NCBI RefSeq assembly: GCF_001043915.1 | Contig: NZ_LABX01000032.1 | Location: 1-64,000 of the forward strand | DNA: 64,000 bases | Direction of reading: 5' to 3' | DNA from: Methylobacterium aquaticum | GTDB taxonomy: Bacteria > Pseudomonadota > Alphaproteobacteria > Rhizobiales > Beijerinckiaceae | In this document: positions 43,726 to 52,532 of the stretch, in pieces | Layout of the letters: each line of letters opens with the position of its first letter | Position numbering within the stretch: the first letter of the stretch is position 1 | Notes under the pieces: generated by a model | What the model was told of the DNA's origin: nothing | The model's input: the letters and a program-made list of their open reading frames with translations, nothing else | Database searches by the model: none | Position numbers and translations under genes: made by a program

Positions 43726-44145
43726 ATGGAATTCCCGATCGGCGAGCTATCGCGGCGCACTGGCGTCCTGATCCCGACCGTGCGCTACTACGAGCAGGCG
43801 GGACTGCTTCCGCCCCCGCCACGAACGGAAGGCGGGCGCCGCCGCTACGGACCGGCTGACGTCGAGCGTCTAACTTTCATTCGCCATGCGCGCGAGCTCG
43901 GGTTTGAGATCGAGGCCATCCGGGAGCTTCTGGCGCTCACCGCCCAGCCGGATCGTTCTTGTGCCGAGGTGGACATCATCGCTCGGCGGCACCTTGTTGA
44001 GGTTGAGCACCGCATCACACGGTTGATGGCACTGAGAAGTGAGTTGTCCCGCATGATCGGGGAATGCGGCCATGGGCGTGTCGGTGAGTGTCGGGTCATC
44101 GAGGTGCTTTCCGACCACCGCCTGTGTGCCGGGGATCGCCACTAA
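43726..44145 (+). CDS. MerR-family metal-responsive regulator, ZntR-like
   Basis: 139 residues. Winged helix: MEFPIGELSRRTGVLIPTVR, YYEQAGLLPPP, RRYGPADVERLTFIRHAREL. Cys79 (SCAEVD), Cys114 and His116 (ECGHGRVG) and Cys122 (ECRVIE) match the zinc ligands Cys79, Cys114 and the loop Cys of E. coli ZntR. It therefore should sense Zn, Cd or Pb and activate the divergent P-ATPase promoter. The 69-base gap holds the operator. Confidence 0.92.
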   Translation: MEFPIGELSRRTGVLIPTVRYYEQAGLLPPPPRTEGGRRRYGPADVERLTFIRHARELGFEIEAIRELLALTAQPDRSCAEVDIIARRHLVEVEHRITRLMALRSELSRMIGECGHGRVGECRVIEVLSDHRLCAGDRH

Positions 44146-44269
44146 GAACATGCGTAGATTGTATTTTGCTACAAATCTAACGATCGCGACTGTAGGCTCA
44201 TCGGCCAGGATCAGGACCATCGATCAAGATCAAACAAGTGTTGATTCAGATTTTTTAAAGGCCTCGGCC

Positions 44270-45125
44270 CCTTGCTCTTCCTCACCCTAGAGTTGCCTGA
44301 CGAGCTATTCCACCGGCAGGACTTGTACGGGACGTTTTGGAGTCCCGACGGGGGTGCTCTGACATTCCGCTCAGCTCAGGCACCGGGCCTCGTGCAGGTG
44401 ACGCCCTCAGTCTCTCTCGCGACGGCCATGGCCATCCTCGTCGAGCGGCCGCCATCGTCTTGATACACCGGATCGCTGGGCCTCTGCGCGAGCGACCCTG
44501 GCCACCCGGCCGGATCGGGCATGGAACAGTGGTACGGGTGCCCGAGAATGGGCTGGACGAGCTCCGCGGGATCGGCCGGGTCCTCAACGCGATGTAGGAG
44601 CGCATCCACCGGCTGGTTGGGGGACGAACACAGGCGTTCGCGGCGATGTGTCATGACCTGCGCACATCCATCAGCCGGCTGCGCCTGCGTCTCGACTGCT
44701 TGGAGGACGAGAGTGAGCGACGCGTCATGGCCGCGGACCTGGACGAGACGCAGGCGATGGTATTGGCCACGATCACCTACCTGCGCGGTAATGCCAATTC
44801 GACGTTGCGCCATGTTACCGACGTAACAAGCGTCCTGATGGGCGTCGCCGACGCCTTTGCGGACGTCGGTCGGAACGACGCCTTCGAGGGACCCCGCCGG
44901 GCTCTTGCCATCGTGCGGCCTGTGGCCCCCCGGCGCGCCCTGGAAAACCTCGTAGAGAACGACGTGTGCTATGGGACCAGGGTACGCATCGGCCTGGGGG
45001 GCGAGGACGCGGCCTTGATGCTTCGGGTCGTTGAGGACAAGGGCGGCATGCGCGGCCTTATCAACCGCCACGGGGACAGCCTGCGGGCCGACACCCGCCT
45101 GCCTCGAGCTGGCCCTTGCGGATGA
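44270..45125 (+). pseudogene. Decayed duplicate of the sensor histidine kinase
   Basis: Pieces in different frames line up in order with the intact kinase at 38378-39712. LFLTLELPDELFHRQDLYGT, SVSLATAMAILVE, then IVLIHRIAGPLRE, GRIGHGTVVRVPENGLDELR, MCHDLRTSISRLRLRLDCLE and RRALENLVENDVCYGTRVRI. A TAG follows RVLNAM, and at least one frameshift lies near 44455. The N-terminal membrane part and the GTGLGL part are missing. The catalytic region VCHD has His still in place but no working protein can be made. Confidence 0.8.
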
Positions 45126-45162
45126 CACACTTCGTCACGAACGCGGCGAATGAGGGACAACT
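45123..45162 (+). promoter_or_regulatory. Conserved upstream box, copy B
   Basis: TGACACACTTCGTCACGA followed by ACGCGGCGA matches copy A at all but one of 27 bases, although the kinase duplicate beside it is heavily decayed. The downstream 84-residue gene is intact. This contrast suggests selection on the box. Confidence 0.6.
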
Positions 45163-45221
45163 GGCCCAGCTATCTCAACCTTCGACGCGGCTGACACCGC
45201 ACGAACACGGGAGACAGACCG

Positions 45222-45476
45222 ATGAAGCGCACGATGTCTGCCATCTTCGCCGCGGGCATGCTGGCCGGGGCTGCGACACCCGCGCTCGCCCTGGACGGCC
45301 ACGGCAACGCGTCGAACCCTGAGCGGGCAGTGCCGAACACCGGCACCGTCTCGGGCGGCCCGGCTCATCGCGACGATCCGCGGGTGCGGGAAGCGCAGGA
45401 GAAGGGCCCGAACGGAAAACCGGCCCACTTCGAGAATGACGGTCACGCGCACGGGCACAGCCACGGCAAGAAGTGA
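45222..45476 (+). CDS. Small exported His-rich protein, 84 aa (cassette copy B)
   Basis: A signal peptide (MKRTMSAIFAAGMLAGAATP) is followed by DGHGNASNPERAVPNTGTVS, GPAHRDDPRVREAQEKGPNG and ENDGHAHGHSHGKK. The mature part differs from copy A at only a few positions, while the signal peptides differ freely, as expected for selected exported proteins. The His-rich tail should bind metal. It is intact beside a broken kinase gene, so it is probably still expressed from the box upstream. Confidence 0.75.
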   Translation: MKRTMSAIFAAGMLAGAATPALALDGHGNASNPERAVPNTGTVSGGPAHRDDPRVREAQEKGPNGKPAHFENDGHAHGHSHGKK

Positions 45477-45507
45477 TATCTGGGCGCGAGCGAATGGGAA
45501 GTACGGG

Positions 45508-45700
45508 ATGCAGACGCTGCCCCTGCTCCTCGCCTTCGCTCCTAGCATTGAGCATCGGTTACGCGCTGGCTGAGTCCGCGCTCGCGCCAGATCTTGTTCG
45601 CGGTGCACCGTCGCCCCCTTAAGCACCGCGACAAGCCCGCCCCGGTCTGAGCCGGGGCGGGTCCCCCCCACGCCTTCACGCGGAACTCAACCGTCGATGC
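45508..45700 (+). pseudogene. Decayed relative of the 67-aa exported protein, with hairpin
   Basis: ATG 45508 opens MQTLPLLLAFA. After a frameshift it continues LLALSIGYALAESALAPDLV and RGAPSPP, paralleling the gene at 37784-37987. A stop follows. The hairpin CCCGCCCCGG (45636-45645)/CCGGGGCGGG (45652-45661) stands where the first copy has its own hairpin, with wholly different bases. The last part of the region has no recognisable product. Confidence 0.45.
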
Positions 45701-45853
45701 GGTGATGATGATGGTGCGGCCGCTCTCCGTAGTGTCAACGCCGATTGAAGCCTGACCCACCTTCGGCTCTCCCGCTTTTGTGGTGCAGGCGTGGGCGTCG
45801 TCACGGAGCCACACAGATCGTGAACGTCGACCTCCGCCTGGGCATCTAAGCCG

Positions 45854-46170
45854 GTGTTCAAACGCTTGCTGCACCTCATCCCCGCCGGTCTCGTCGTCGA
45901 TCAGGTCGAGCTCGCGTCTGATCAGATCACCATTCGTACCCATCCCCGCGCAGCGGCCGCCCGCGGCCCGGAGTGCGGGGAGCCCTCGGCTCGGCCTCAT
46001 TCCCGCTACACCCGTTCGGTGGGCAGATCTCCCCTGGCAAGGTCGGTGCGTCATCATCTCGGTCCAGACAAGATGATGGCGCTGCCCGCAGCCACACTGC
46101 GTATGTCGTGTCATCGCCGAGCGCCTGGCCGGCGTTGCTCGGTCCAGCGCGCGCCGCACTCAACGCCTCG
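45854..46170 (+). mobile_element. ISL3-family transposase N-terminal remnant
   Basis: MFKRLLHLIPAGLVVDQVEL, then ASDQITIRTHPRAAAARGPE, CGEPSARPHSRYTRS. In shifted frames, ADLPWQGRCVIISVQTR and RWRCPQPHCVCRVIAERLAG follow. This is the zinc-finger N-terminus of an ISL3 transposase with two frame changes. It is cut where the IS3 relic begins. Confidence 0.7.
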
Positions 46171-46175
46171 GTGAC

Positions 46176-46950
46176 GTGAGAGCGAGCGGCTACTTCGCCT
46201 GGAAGAACCGGTCCGCTTCAGCGCTGCAGCACGAGGATCTCGTGCTTCTCGCTCATGTTCGCTCCGCCTTCAGGCGCTCGCACGAGACCTATGGCAGCCC
46301 GCGCATGACGCACGAGCTGCGCGAGCAGGGTCTGGTGCCAGGCTGGCGGCGCGTGGCCCGGTTGATGCGGGAGAGCGGGCTCAGCGCCCGTCAGCCCCCA
46401 CGCTCGCCGGACAGCACCCACATGTTCCCGGTCGCACCCAACCGACTCGACTAGGACTTCACCGCCGCGGGTCCCAATCGGAAGTTGGGATGCGGATCTT
46501 TCCTATAATTGGACGCGGGAGGGCTGGCTGTACCTGGCGGTGATCCTCGACCTGTATTCCCGGCGGGTCGTCGGCTGGGCAGTGGCGACCGGCTATATAA
46601 GGAGCTCGCCCTCCTCGCACTGCGACGAACCCTTGTCGCTAGGCAGCCGCGTGCAGGCCTACTGCATCATTCGGATCGCGGCAATCAGCATTTTTCAAAC
46701 AAATAACAAGTGGAATTGCGGCGAAATGGTCTTGCGGTCCCACTGTCTGGCTAAATAAACTGCTACTTTAACGCTATGGTCGAGACGTTCTTATGGCCCT
46801 CTACATCGAGGACTTCTACGATCCCCGTCGGCGGCACTCAGCCATTGGTTTCACCAGCCCCACTCGGTTCGAGAAGGGCGACACACACCAAACCGCTCTC
46901 CACCGAACCGGAGCAAGTCCAAAATCCCTGCCGGAGAGTTGTCCAGCGAT
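46176..46950 (+). mobile_element. IS3-family transposase (OrfB) remnant
   Basis: RASGYFAWKNRSASALQHED, AHVRSAFRRSHETYGSPRMT, HELREQGLVPGWRRVARLMR, then in other frames WLYLAVILDLYSRRVVGWAV, GLLHHSDRGNQ, AMVETF and LYIEDFYDPRRRHSAIGF. These are the ordered blocks of an IS3 OrfB integrase core, including parts of DDE. Several frameshifts and a stop mark it as dead. Confidence 0.75.
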
Positions 46951-47054
46951 CAAATAAAAAACAGTCGATCGTGTAAAAAAAAGATGCATCCAATGCGTTT
47001 CCATGGTACACCTATTGTACCTTCTGAGTTTCGAGACCCAGAGGACACTTCTAT

Positions 47055-47081
47055 ACGCGCTCTTCAGAGCGCGTTTTTTTT
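47055..47081 (+). terminator. Rho-independent terminator (plus strand)
   Basis: ACGCGCTCT (47055-47063) pairs with AGAGCGCGT (47066-47074) around TC, followed by a run of eight T (47074-47081). It ends plus-strand transcription from the IS relic region before the porin gene. Confidence 0.8.
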
Positions 47082-47111
47082 GCCATAAATCAAGATATGC
47101 GACTCAAACGC

Positions 47112-47141
47112 AAAAAAGATCCCGGCGTACGCACCGGGATC
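47112..47141 (-). terminator. Rho-independent terminator of the porin gene
   Basis: On the minus strand, GATCCCGG pairs with CCGGGATC around an 8-base loop and is followed by six U (47117-47112). It lies 25 bases beyond the porin stop. Confidence 0.85.
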
Positions 47142-47165
47142 CTCGATCAAGATACAGTTTATATT

Positions 47166-48806
47166 TTAGAAATCGCGTTGAACGCGCATGCGGACCTGGA
47201 ACGAGTCGGTCGAGCTCACGGTCGGCAGGACTAAGCCGGCGGCGGTGACAGGCAGGCCGGCGGCGTTCACGCCAACGGCCGCACCGGTGGCCTTGTTAGC
47301 GTCGACCACGCGGCCGTTCTTGAGACCCTGGCGGGCGTACAGACCCTCGACACCGATATCGAGGTCTTTCACCGGCGACCAGATCAGGCTTGCACCGGCG
47401 ACGAGCTGGTTTGTGTCACGTAGCACGTTGCTGTAGGCGAACAGCGGGGAGGCCGGGTTGCCGATCAGCGCGCTGCCGATCAGAGTCGTCGCAGCGGCGA
47501 GATTGTTTCGGCTCGACTTGCCGAAGCTCTGCTCGCCGTAGCTGCCGATGAAGGCCGAGCGCCATTGCGGCGTCCAGTAGTGCAGGTACGCGCCGACCAC
47601 CGTCCAGCTGGTCGAGAGCTCCATCTTTCCGGTGAACGGATCGACCACCGCGTCCGAGTAGAAGTTGTTGAAGCTGGAGCCGGCCGCGACGTTGCCTGAC
47701 GGAGCGTAGGCACCGTTGTAGCGGTTGTAGCCGGTGTACATCGTAGCGCCCTCGCCATACGAACCCTGCAGGTACAGGGAGTCGCCGGCGGCGATGAAGG
47801 GCAGGTTGATCTTCACGCCACCCTGGACGGCCCAGCCGTACTCGGTCGTCGGCCGGGGCGCTGTCGCGCCGGCGGTGGACACGATGCCCGGAAGAGGGAC
47901 GATGAGGTTCGCGTTGCCGGTGTTCAGCTCGTGGACGGCAGCCGACAGCTGGGCCGAGCCCCAAGCCGCGTCGTAGCGCAGCACGCCGACAAAGTCGGGC
48001 ATGCGCGAGCGCTGCACCACGTCGTAGAACGCCTCGCCGACCGGGACGCCCGCCGCGTTGGTGGCGAAGACCGGGGTGAAGTTGCCGCTGCCGGCGCCGA
48101 ACACCTGGTACTGGGCGTTGGCGACCGTCGCCGAGCCGTTACCGAACAGCGGGGTCTTGCGGAAGATTGGGTCTTCGACCGAGATCGTCGCCGAGAAGCC
48201 CTGGCCAAACGTGGCGGTGTAGGCGAGCAAGTTGGTGGAGAAGACGTCGGAGCCCAGCGAGGTGCCGATCATCTCGAAGTCGTGGGCGTAGAAGTCGTAG
48301 AACGAGGCCGCGCGACCGGCGGTGAGGCCGGCGAACTGGATGAAGGCCTTGTCGACGTTCACGGCCTGCTGGGCACGGTTGAACGTGTCGATGCCCTGCG
48401 CCGGGAAGGCATTGGCGATGCGGTTCAGGGTGCCCGAGTACAGATAAGCGCCGGTACGGGAGGCGAGGTCAAAGCGGACGAAGGCGCGCAGGGTGCCGTA
48501 GGCGGTCTGCGTACGGGCGTCGATGTTGAGGCGGCCGAGACCCTGGTAACCCATCAGGTCACCGCCATTGTTAGCATTACCGCGGGTGTAGGACTGCGTG
48601 TAGCCGGCCTCGAACCGGGCGCGGCCAGAGACGCGCATGCAGGTATCAGTACCGGGAATGAAGAAGAAGCCGGCACCGTAGGCCGAGCAGACACGAACGT
48701 ACTCAACAGGCGCTGCCTTCTTGACCGGCAGATCGGCAGCCTGCGCCCCTGCGACAACGGTCAGGCCGGCGGCCGAACCCAGCAGAAGGCTCTTCACGAG
48801 CTTCAT
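47166..48806 (-). CDS. Omp2-type porin
   Basis: 546 residues from ATG 48806, which follows GGAGG by 5-6 bases. The signal peptide MKLVKSLLLGSAAGLTVVAG leads into AADLPVKKAAPVEYVRVCSA and YGAGFFFIPGTDTCMRVSGR, the porin-2 start common to Rhizobiales. The end is FQVRMRVQRDF with the terminal Phe needed for outer-membrane assembly. A 16-stranded beta barrel is expected, giving a channel for small solutes. A terminator follows and an AT-rich upstream region precedes it. The length is slightly above the usual 400-500. Confidence 0.92.
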   Translation of the reverse strand: MKLVKSLLLGSAAGLTVVAGAQAADLPVKKAAPVEYVRVCSAYGAGFFFIPGTDTCMRVSGRARFEAGYTQSYTRGNANNGGDLMGYQGLGRLNIDARTQTAYGTLRAFVRFDLASRTGAYLYSGTLNRIANAFPAQGIDTFNRAQQAVNVDKAFIQFAGLTAGRAASFYDFYAHDFEMIGTSLGSDVFSTNLLAYTATFGQGFSATISVEDPIFRKTPLFGNGSATVANAQYQVFGAGSGNFTPVFATNAAGVPVGEAFYDVVQRSRMPDFVGVLRYDAAWGSAQLSAAVHELNTGNANLIVPLPGIVSTAGATAPRPTTEYGWAVQGGVKINLPFIAAGDSLYLQGSYGEGATMYTGYNRYNGAYAPSGNVAAGSSFNNFYSDAVVDPFTGKMELSTSWTVVGAYLHYWTPQWRSAFIGSYGEQSFGKSSRNNLAAATTLIGSALIGNPASPLFAYSNVLRDTNQLVAGASLIWSPVKDLDIGVEGLYARQGLKNGRVVDANKATGAAVGVNAAGLPVTAAGLVLPTVSSTDSFQVRMRVQRDF

Positions 48807-49491
48807 TGAGACCTCCAAAAATTTCGGACCCGGGGTTGAGCGGCTGCGTTCTTTCACCTTTTGAAGGCTCTAAAACACGTCGTTCTTGGCCCCTGACCAG
48901 ATCAGACCCTTCCCTGCGCGGGATGCCTGCCAAGCCGCATCGGGTTGATCCCGATGTGCGAGCAACATGGGCGAGACATGGCCAGACATCAACACGAAAC
49001 GCATCGAAATCGAGTCGATAAATTAGATCGCCCATTAGATGTTGCTTGCATACCACGTTACTAATCAGACGAAATCATTTTAAATAGAGAATATAACATG
49101 CCGTGTGCATTATTTTTGAATGGCTAGACTAAAACTTGATTTGAATTAATCATGCATTCTGAATTATTAAATACAAATCAACATAAAATCGATCAAGAAT
49201 CTCTTTATAAACTATTAAAATAGATGTATGACATATAAAAACAAATAATAAAATAATATTTGTACTTTTTTATAATAGCACGCTACAAAGCAAACTACAT
49301 CCAAAAAAAATATGACCCGGTTTTATGCAAAAAATGGAAAACTATAAGCTTTATTTATAATTTTGGCGATCGATGATCACCTGCCAGTGCGCGCAGGAGA
49401 TAAAAGAGCTAACAGGAAAATCGGTCTGGATGCGCCTAAAAAAATCAATATTATCTAAAACAGATTTCAATATTTTCTTGTTGACACACTT
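48807..49491. other. AT-rich non-coding stretch
   Basis: From about 49020 to 49490 the sequence is strongly AT-rich in contrast with its surroundings. It has no credible gene. The porin promoter should lie in its left part. Such DNA is a typical target for MucR or H-NS-like silencers. Confidence 0.5.
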
Positions 49492-49531
49492 TGTCACGAA
49501 CGCGGCGATTGGGAGACAAACAGCTCGGCTA
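49492..49531 (+). promoter_or_regulatory. Conserved upstream box, copy C
   Basis: TGACACACTTTGTCACGA followed by ACGCGGCGATTGGGAGACAAAC. One base differs from copy B in the first 27. It precedes a broken 84-residue gene copy and has no kinase remains upstream. Confidence 0.55.
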
Positions 49532-49580
49532 AATCATTGCTCAAAGCGACCGCTGCTGCACCGAAGTTGGAGACGGACCG

Positions 49581-49786
49581 ATGAAGCGCATACCGGTCGC
49601 CGACTTTACTATGAATTTGCTTTCCGCGACCGCGGCCCCGTCTTCATTGTGAACGGGCATGGCAACGCTTCAACGCCGGAGCGTGCCGTTCCGAACACCA
49701 CCGCCGTCTTGGACGGCCCGGGAAGCGCAGAGCGGGGACCTAACGGCGAACCGGTCTATCTCAATGAGGACGACCACAAGCACTAA
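49581..49786 (+). pseudogene. Third copy of the 84-aa His-rich protein, frameshifted
   Basis: ATG 49581 opens MKRIPVADFTMNLLSATAAP then hits TGA. Another frame continues FIVNGHGNASTPERAVPNTT, AVLDGPGSAERGPNGEPVYL and NEDDHKH. It aligns with copies A and B, but the signal peptide is damaged, a block of the middle is missing and the His-rich tail is shortened. Confidence 0.65.
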
Positions 49787-50213
49787 CACATCCACGACAA
49801 GAATTTACAAAACAACATAACCCGCTTCGACATAGCATATCCCAAAATGATACTGTCTATGCAATTTTTCCCATACTACATTTCCCAAAAATGGGCTACG
49901 TTCTTGCAGTTGGGCTGTTTGATAGCTATGGCTCACTCTTATGGAGTGATTTTTCCCATTCACGCATCGTTAACGGCTCGCTCCAGCATTCTACTGAGAC
50001 AGCATTCAGTCGTGATGAAACTTATCTACAGATACGCATGTCACTATATTGTTGATTTAAATATCAAATATTATGTCCGATTGTGTTGATAGATAATTAT
50101 AGATATCATCTTGTCCGCTAAGGTAATGAGGTGCGATTATGATCGAATGACTGTTTTGATGTTATAGCAAAACACCTCGTATTATAATATTTACGAGAGA
50201 AGGGGGAATTCCG
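49787..50213. other. AT-rich non-coding stretch before the LacI-family gene
   Basis: About 430 bases, AT-rich, with an 80-codon open frame at 49847 that lacks any protein-like feature. It should hold the promoter of the next gene; AGAAGGGGG precedes its ATG by about 9 bases. Confidence 0.45.
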
Positions 50214-51248
50214 ATGAAGACGCCAGAGACGCCGAGATCTACATCAGCGACACGGACAAATGTAACAATGTCAGATGTCGCGAGACTAGCAGGCGTCTCC
50301 CCGATGAGCGTCTCTAATTTCTATAATCAACCTGCCAAGGTAAGCATTGATACTCGCTCTAAGATACTCGAAGCAGCCACGGCTCTTGGGTATGTGCCAA
50401 ATCTACTTACTGGAGTATATACGTCAGGCCGCAGTCGTGTTGTCGGAGCGGTCGTTCCGTCACTGCACAATCCAAGTTGCGCCAGCATGATTCAGGGTTT
50501 GGAAGATTTTTTGGGACAAAACGGCTACCGACTTATGCTGGCGATCGCTGAGAATCAGGCGAGTGAATATCGTGCAGTACGAGTGTTTCTCGGGCACCGC
50601 CTCGACGGCATCATCTTAACTGGGACCGATCATAGCCACGATGTTTTTCAACTTCTGACTCGCACTGGTGTGCCTGTCGTCGAGACATGGAGCTCAAGCG
50701 GTCCATTTATTAAAATGGGCGTAGGCTTCTCATTGTTTGAGGCAGCATTCGAGATGGCTCAGATAATGATTAATCGCGGCTATCAGCAGATCGGTTTTGT
50801 GGGACACCATTCGTATAACAATCTACATCTCTCTAAATTTCAAAATGGTTTTCAGATTGCAATGAGAGAAGCGGGGCTACGAGAAGATTTAGTTTATTTC
50901 ACTACGGGAACTCTCGGTTTTGCGACAGCAAAATTTGCGCTAGACCATTTATTACAACGTGAGCCAAAGCTCCAAGCCTTGTTCTGCGCCTCTGATTTGC
51001 TTGCCGCGGGCGCTATCTTCGAGTGCGCACGACGGGGTTGGAGCGTTCCGGATCGCCTCGCCGTAGCCAGCTACGGAGACTATGATATTGCTGCGGAGAT
51101 CAAACCTGGATTGACGACTATTCGCGCTTCTGGACATGACATTGGTGCAGCTGCTGCCAGAATGATTGTAGAAAGCCTAGAAGTAGGCTTGCCTCTCATC
51201 AAGACCATCGATGTTGGCTATGAAATAATTGTACGTGACAGTATATAA
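50214..51248 (+). CDS. LacI/GntR-type transcriptional regulator (LacI family)
   Basis: 344 residues. The helix-turn-helix is VTMSDVARLAGVSPMSVSNF with YNQPAKVSIDTRSKILEAAT and ALGYVPN, the standard LacI hinge start. The effector domain is a periplasmic-binding-protein fold (VVGAVVPSLHNPSCASMIQG, LDGIILTGTDHSHD, ALFCASDLLAAGAIFECARR, LTTIRASGHDIGAAAARMIV). The family normally represses sugar-use genes, but no such genes flank it. The gene is AT-richer than average and sits between AT-rich gaps, consistent with transfer. Confidence 0.9.
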   Translation: MKTPETPRSTSATRTNVTMSDVARLAGVSPMSVSNFYNQPAKVSIDTRSKILEAATALGYVPNLLTGVYTSGRSRVVGAVVPSLHNPSCASMIQGLEDFLGQNGYRLMLAIAENQASEYRAVRVFLGHRLDGIILTGTDHSHDVFQLLTRTGVPVVETWSSSGPFIKMGVGFSLFEAAFEMAQIMINRGYQQIGFVGHHSYNNLHLSKFQNGFQIAMREAGLREDLVYFTTGTLGFATAKFALDHLLQREPKLQALFCASDLLAAGAIFECARRGWSVPDRLAVASYGDYDIAAEIKPGLTTIRASGHDIGAAAARMIVESLEVGLPLIKTIDVGYEIIVRDSI

Positions 51249-51892
51249 ATATATTAAATATGAGATTTGTTATCAGTTAAATCTAATGATCCAATATCAT
51301 CTGTAATTTCTAATGTTTTTTTATATATATAACGATAAAGTTTAGTATTAATTTGCCAATAAATAAAATAACTCAGATTTATTTTGTTACGGGCTTGCGA
51401 GACCGTAACCGATATCGCACCCCGCAAACAAGGGCAGAACCTACCTCGACGACGCCTTCTCAGCCGAACTCACCGACTTAGATGCCCTGATCGCCAGATC
51501 CAGCTGCCTCCTCGACTGTACCATTGCGGTGCGGAAAAAGTCGCCGCTCGGCTATCGATGCAGCCTGGCGCGAGACCAACCGGCTTGCCGCCTAGCGCCA
51601 TCCAGTTGTCGACACCCGCATCCTGCCGCCAGTCCTCGCCGCCGTCGCCTACCCCGCCTGGACCGCCCTTGAACCGCTCCGGCACCGCGCCTGGCTCGGA
51701 CCCTGCTTGCCGCCGACCTCTTGTGGGCTCGCGAAAAAGCCCGTGGGATTGCCCTTGTGAGTCTTGTTCACTTTGCGTGGATCGGGCGGCACGAACCATG
51801 CGGCGTTTCAGAAGATCGTGGAGTGGCCCCTGTTTCGACCGGACACGAGGGGCAACCGTGAGGACCTAGGCGGAAGCCTAGGCGTACGCCTA
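51249..51892. other. Mosaic stretch without an intact gene
   Basis: It is AT-rich to about 51390, then GC-rich. Open frames on both strands have no recognisable domain. Phrases such as AELTDLDALIARSSCLLDC suggest scraps of mobile-element DNA, but I cannot name the family. Confidence 0.4.
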
Positions 51893-52196
51893 TGCCGAAC
51901 GATACGCAGCGGATCGAGATCATCACGGGACACGAGCGTCGCCGGCGCTGCACTGCCTAGGAGAAGGTGCGGCTGGTCGAGCAGGCCATGCAGCCAGGCA
52001 TGACCGTCTCGGCGGTCGCCCGCCTGCATGGCCTCTCGCCAAGCCTTCTGTTCGGCTGGAGGCGTCGCTTGGCCGAAGGTGGGCAAGTGGCGGTGCAGGC
52101 CGATGACGACGTTGTCGCCGCCAGCCGTGTGCGCGAGCTGGAACTGCGCGTGCGTGATCTCGAGCGTCTGCTCGGGCGCAAGCCGGATGACGCCGG
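51893..52196 (+). mobile_element. IS3-family OrfA remnant
   Basis: MPNDTQRIEIITGHERRRRC, a TAG stop at 51958-51960, then EKVRLVEQAMQPGMTVSAVA, RLHGLSPSLLFGWRRRLAEG and ELELRVRDLERLLGRK. This is the HTH and leucine-zipper protein of an IS2-like IS3 element with one in-frame stop, cut at its 3' end. Confidence 0.7.
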
Positions 52197-52354
52197 TAGC
52201 GGCTATGGACGGACCGGCTCGCGTGCCGGCAATCGGGGCAGCGGCTGCTGGCTGCGTCCAGTCGCACCGGGACGACGAGATGGTCCTCGTCTTGTTCAAT
52301 GGAACGTGCGACGCGGCACTCGGGGATGGCGAAGGGGATCTTCATGTCACCCAT
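52180..52354 (-). mobile_element. ISL3-family transposase N-terminal remnant
   Basis: On the minus strand, MKIPFAIPECRVARSIEQDE, DHLVVPVRLDAASSRCPDCR and HASRSVHSRYRRHP are the zinc-finger start of an ISL3 transposase. It is truncated where the IS3 OrfA relic lies. Confidence 0.65.
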
Positions 52355-52532
52355 GATGGGGAAGCCGGGCTACCGCATCATCGGCCCGAGTCAATTCACC
52401 GCCGTCCACGCAAAATGAGCAAGACCCCAATCCGGGGGAACCCCACAAAACCCTCGTGGTCTCGAGGTCGGCTCGGCTACACCGGTCGATCCCGTCGCGA
52501 TACGGACTCTTTAGCTATCTTCGCCTTCTCCT

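Noticed and set aside
45676-45879. Minus-strand reading LDAQAEVDVHDLCGSVTTPT... as a gene
   Set aside because: Short phrases look protein-like, but frames change and there is no start or domain; left as unexplained sequence.
49847-50089. 80-codon frame in AT-rich DNA
   Set aside because: No ribosome-binding site, low-complexity product, no domain.
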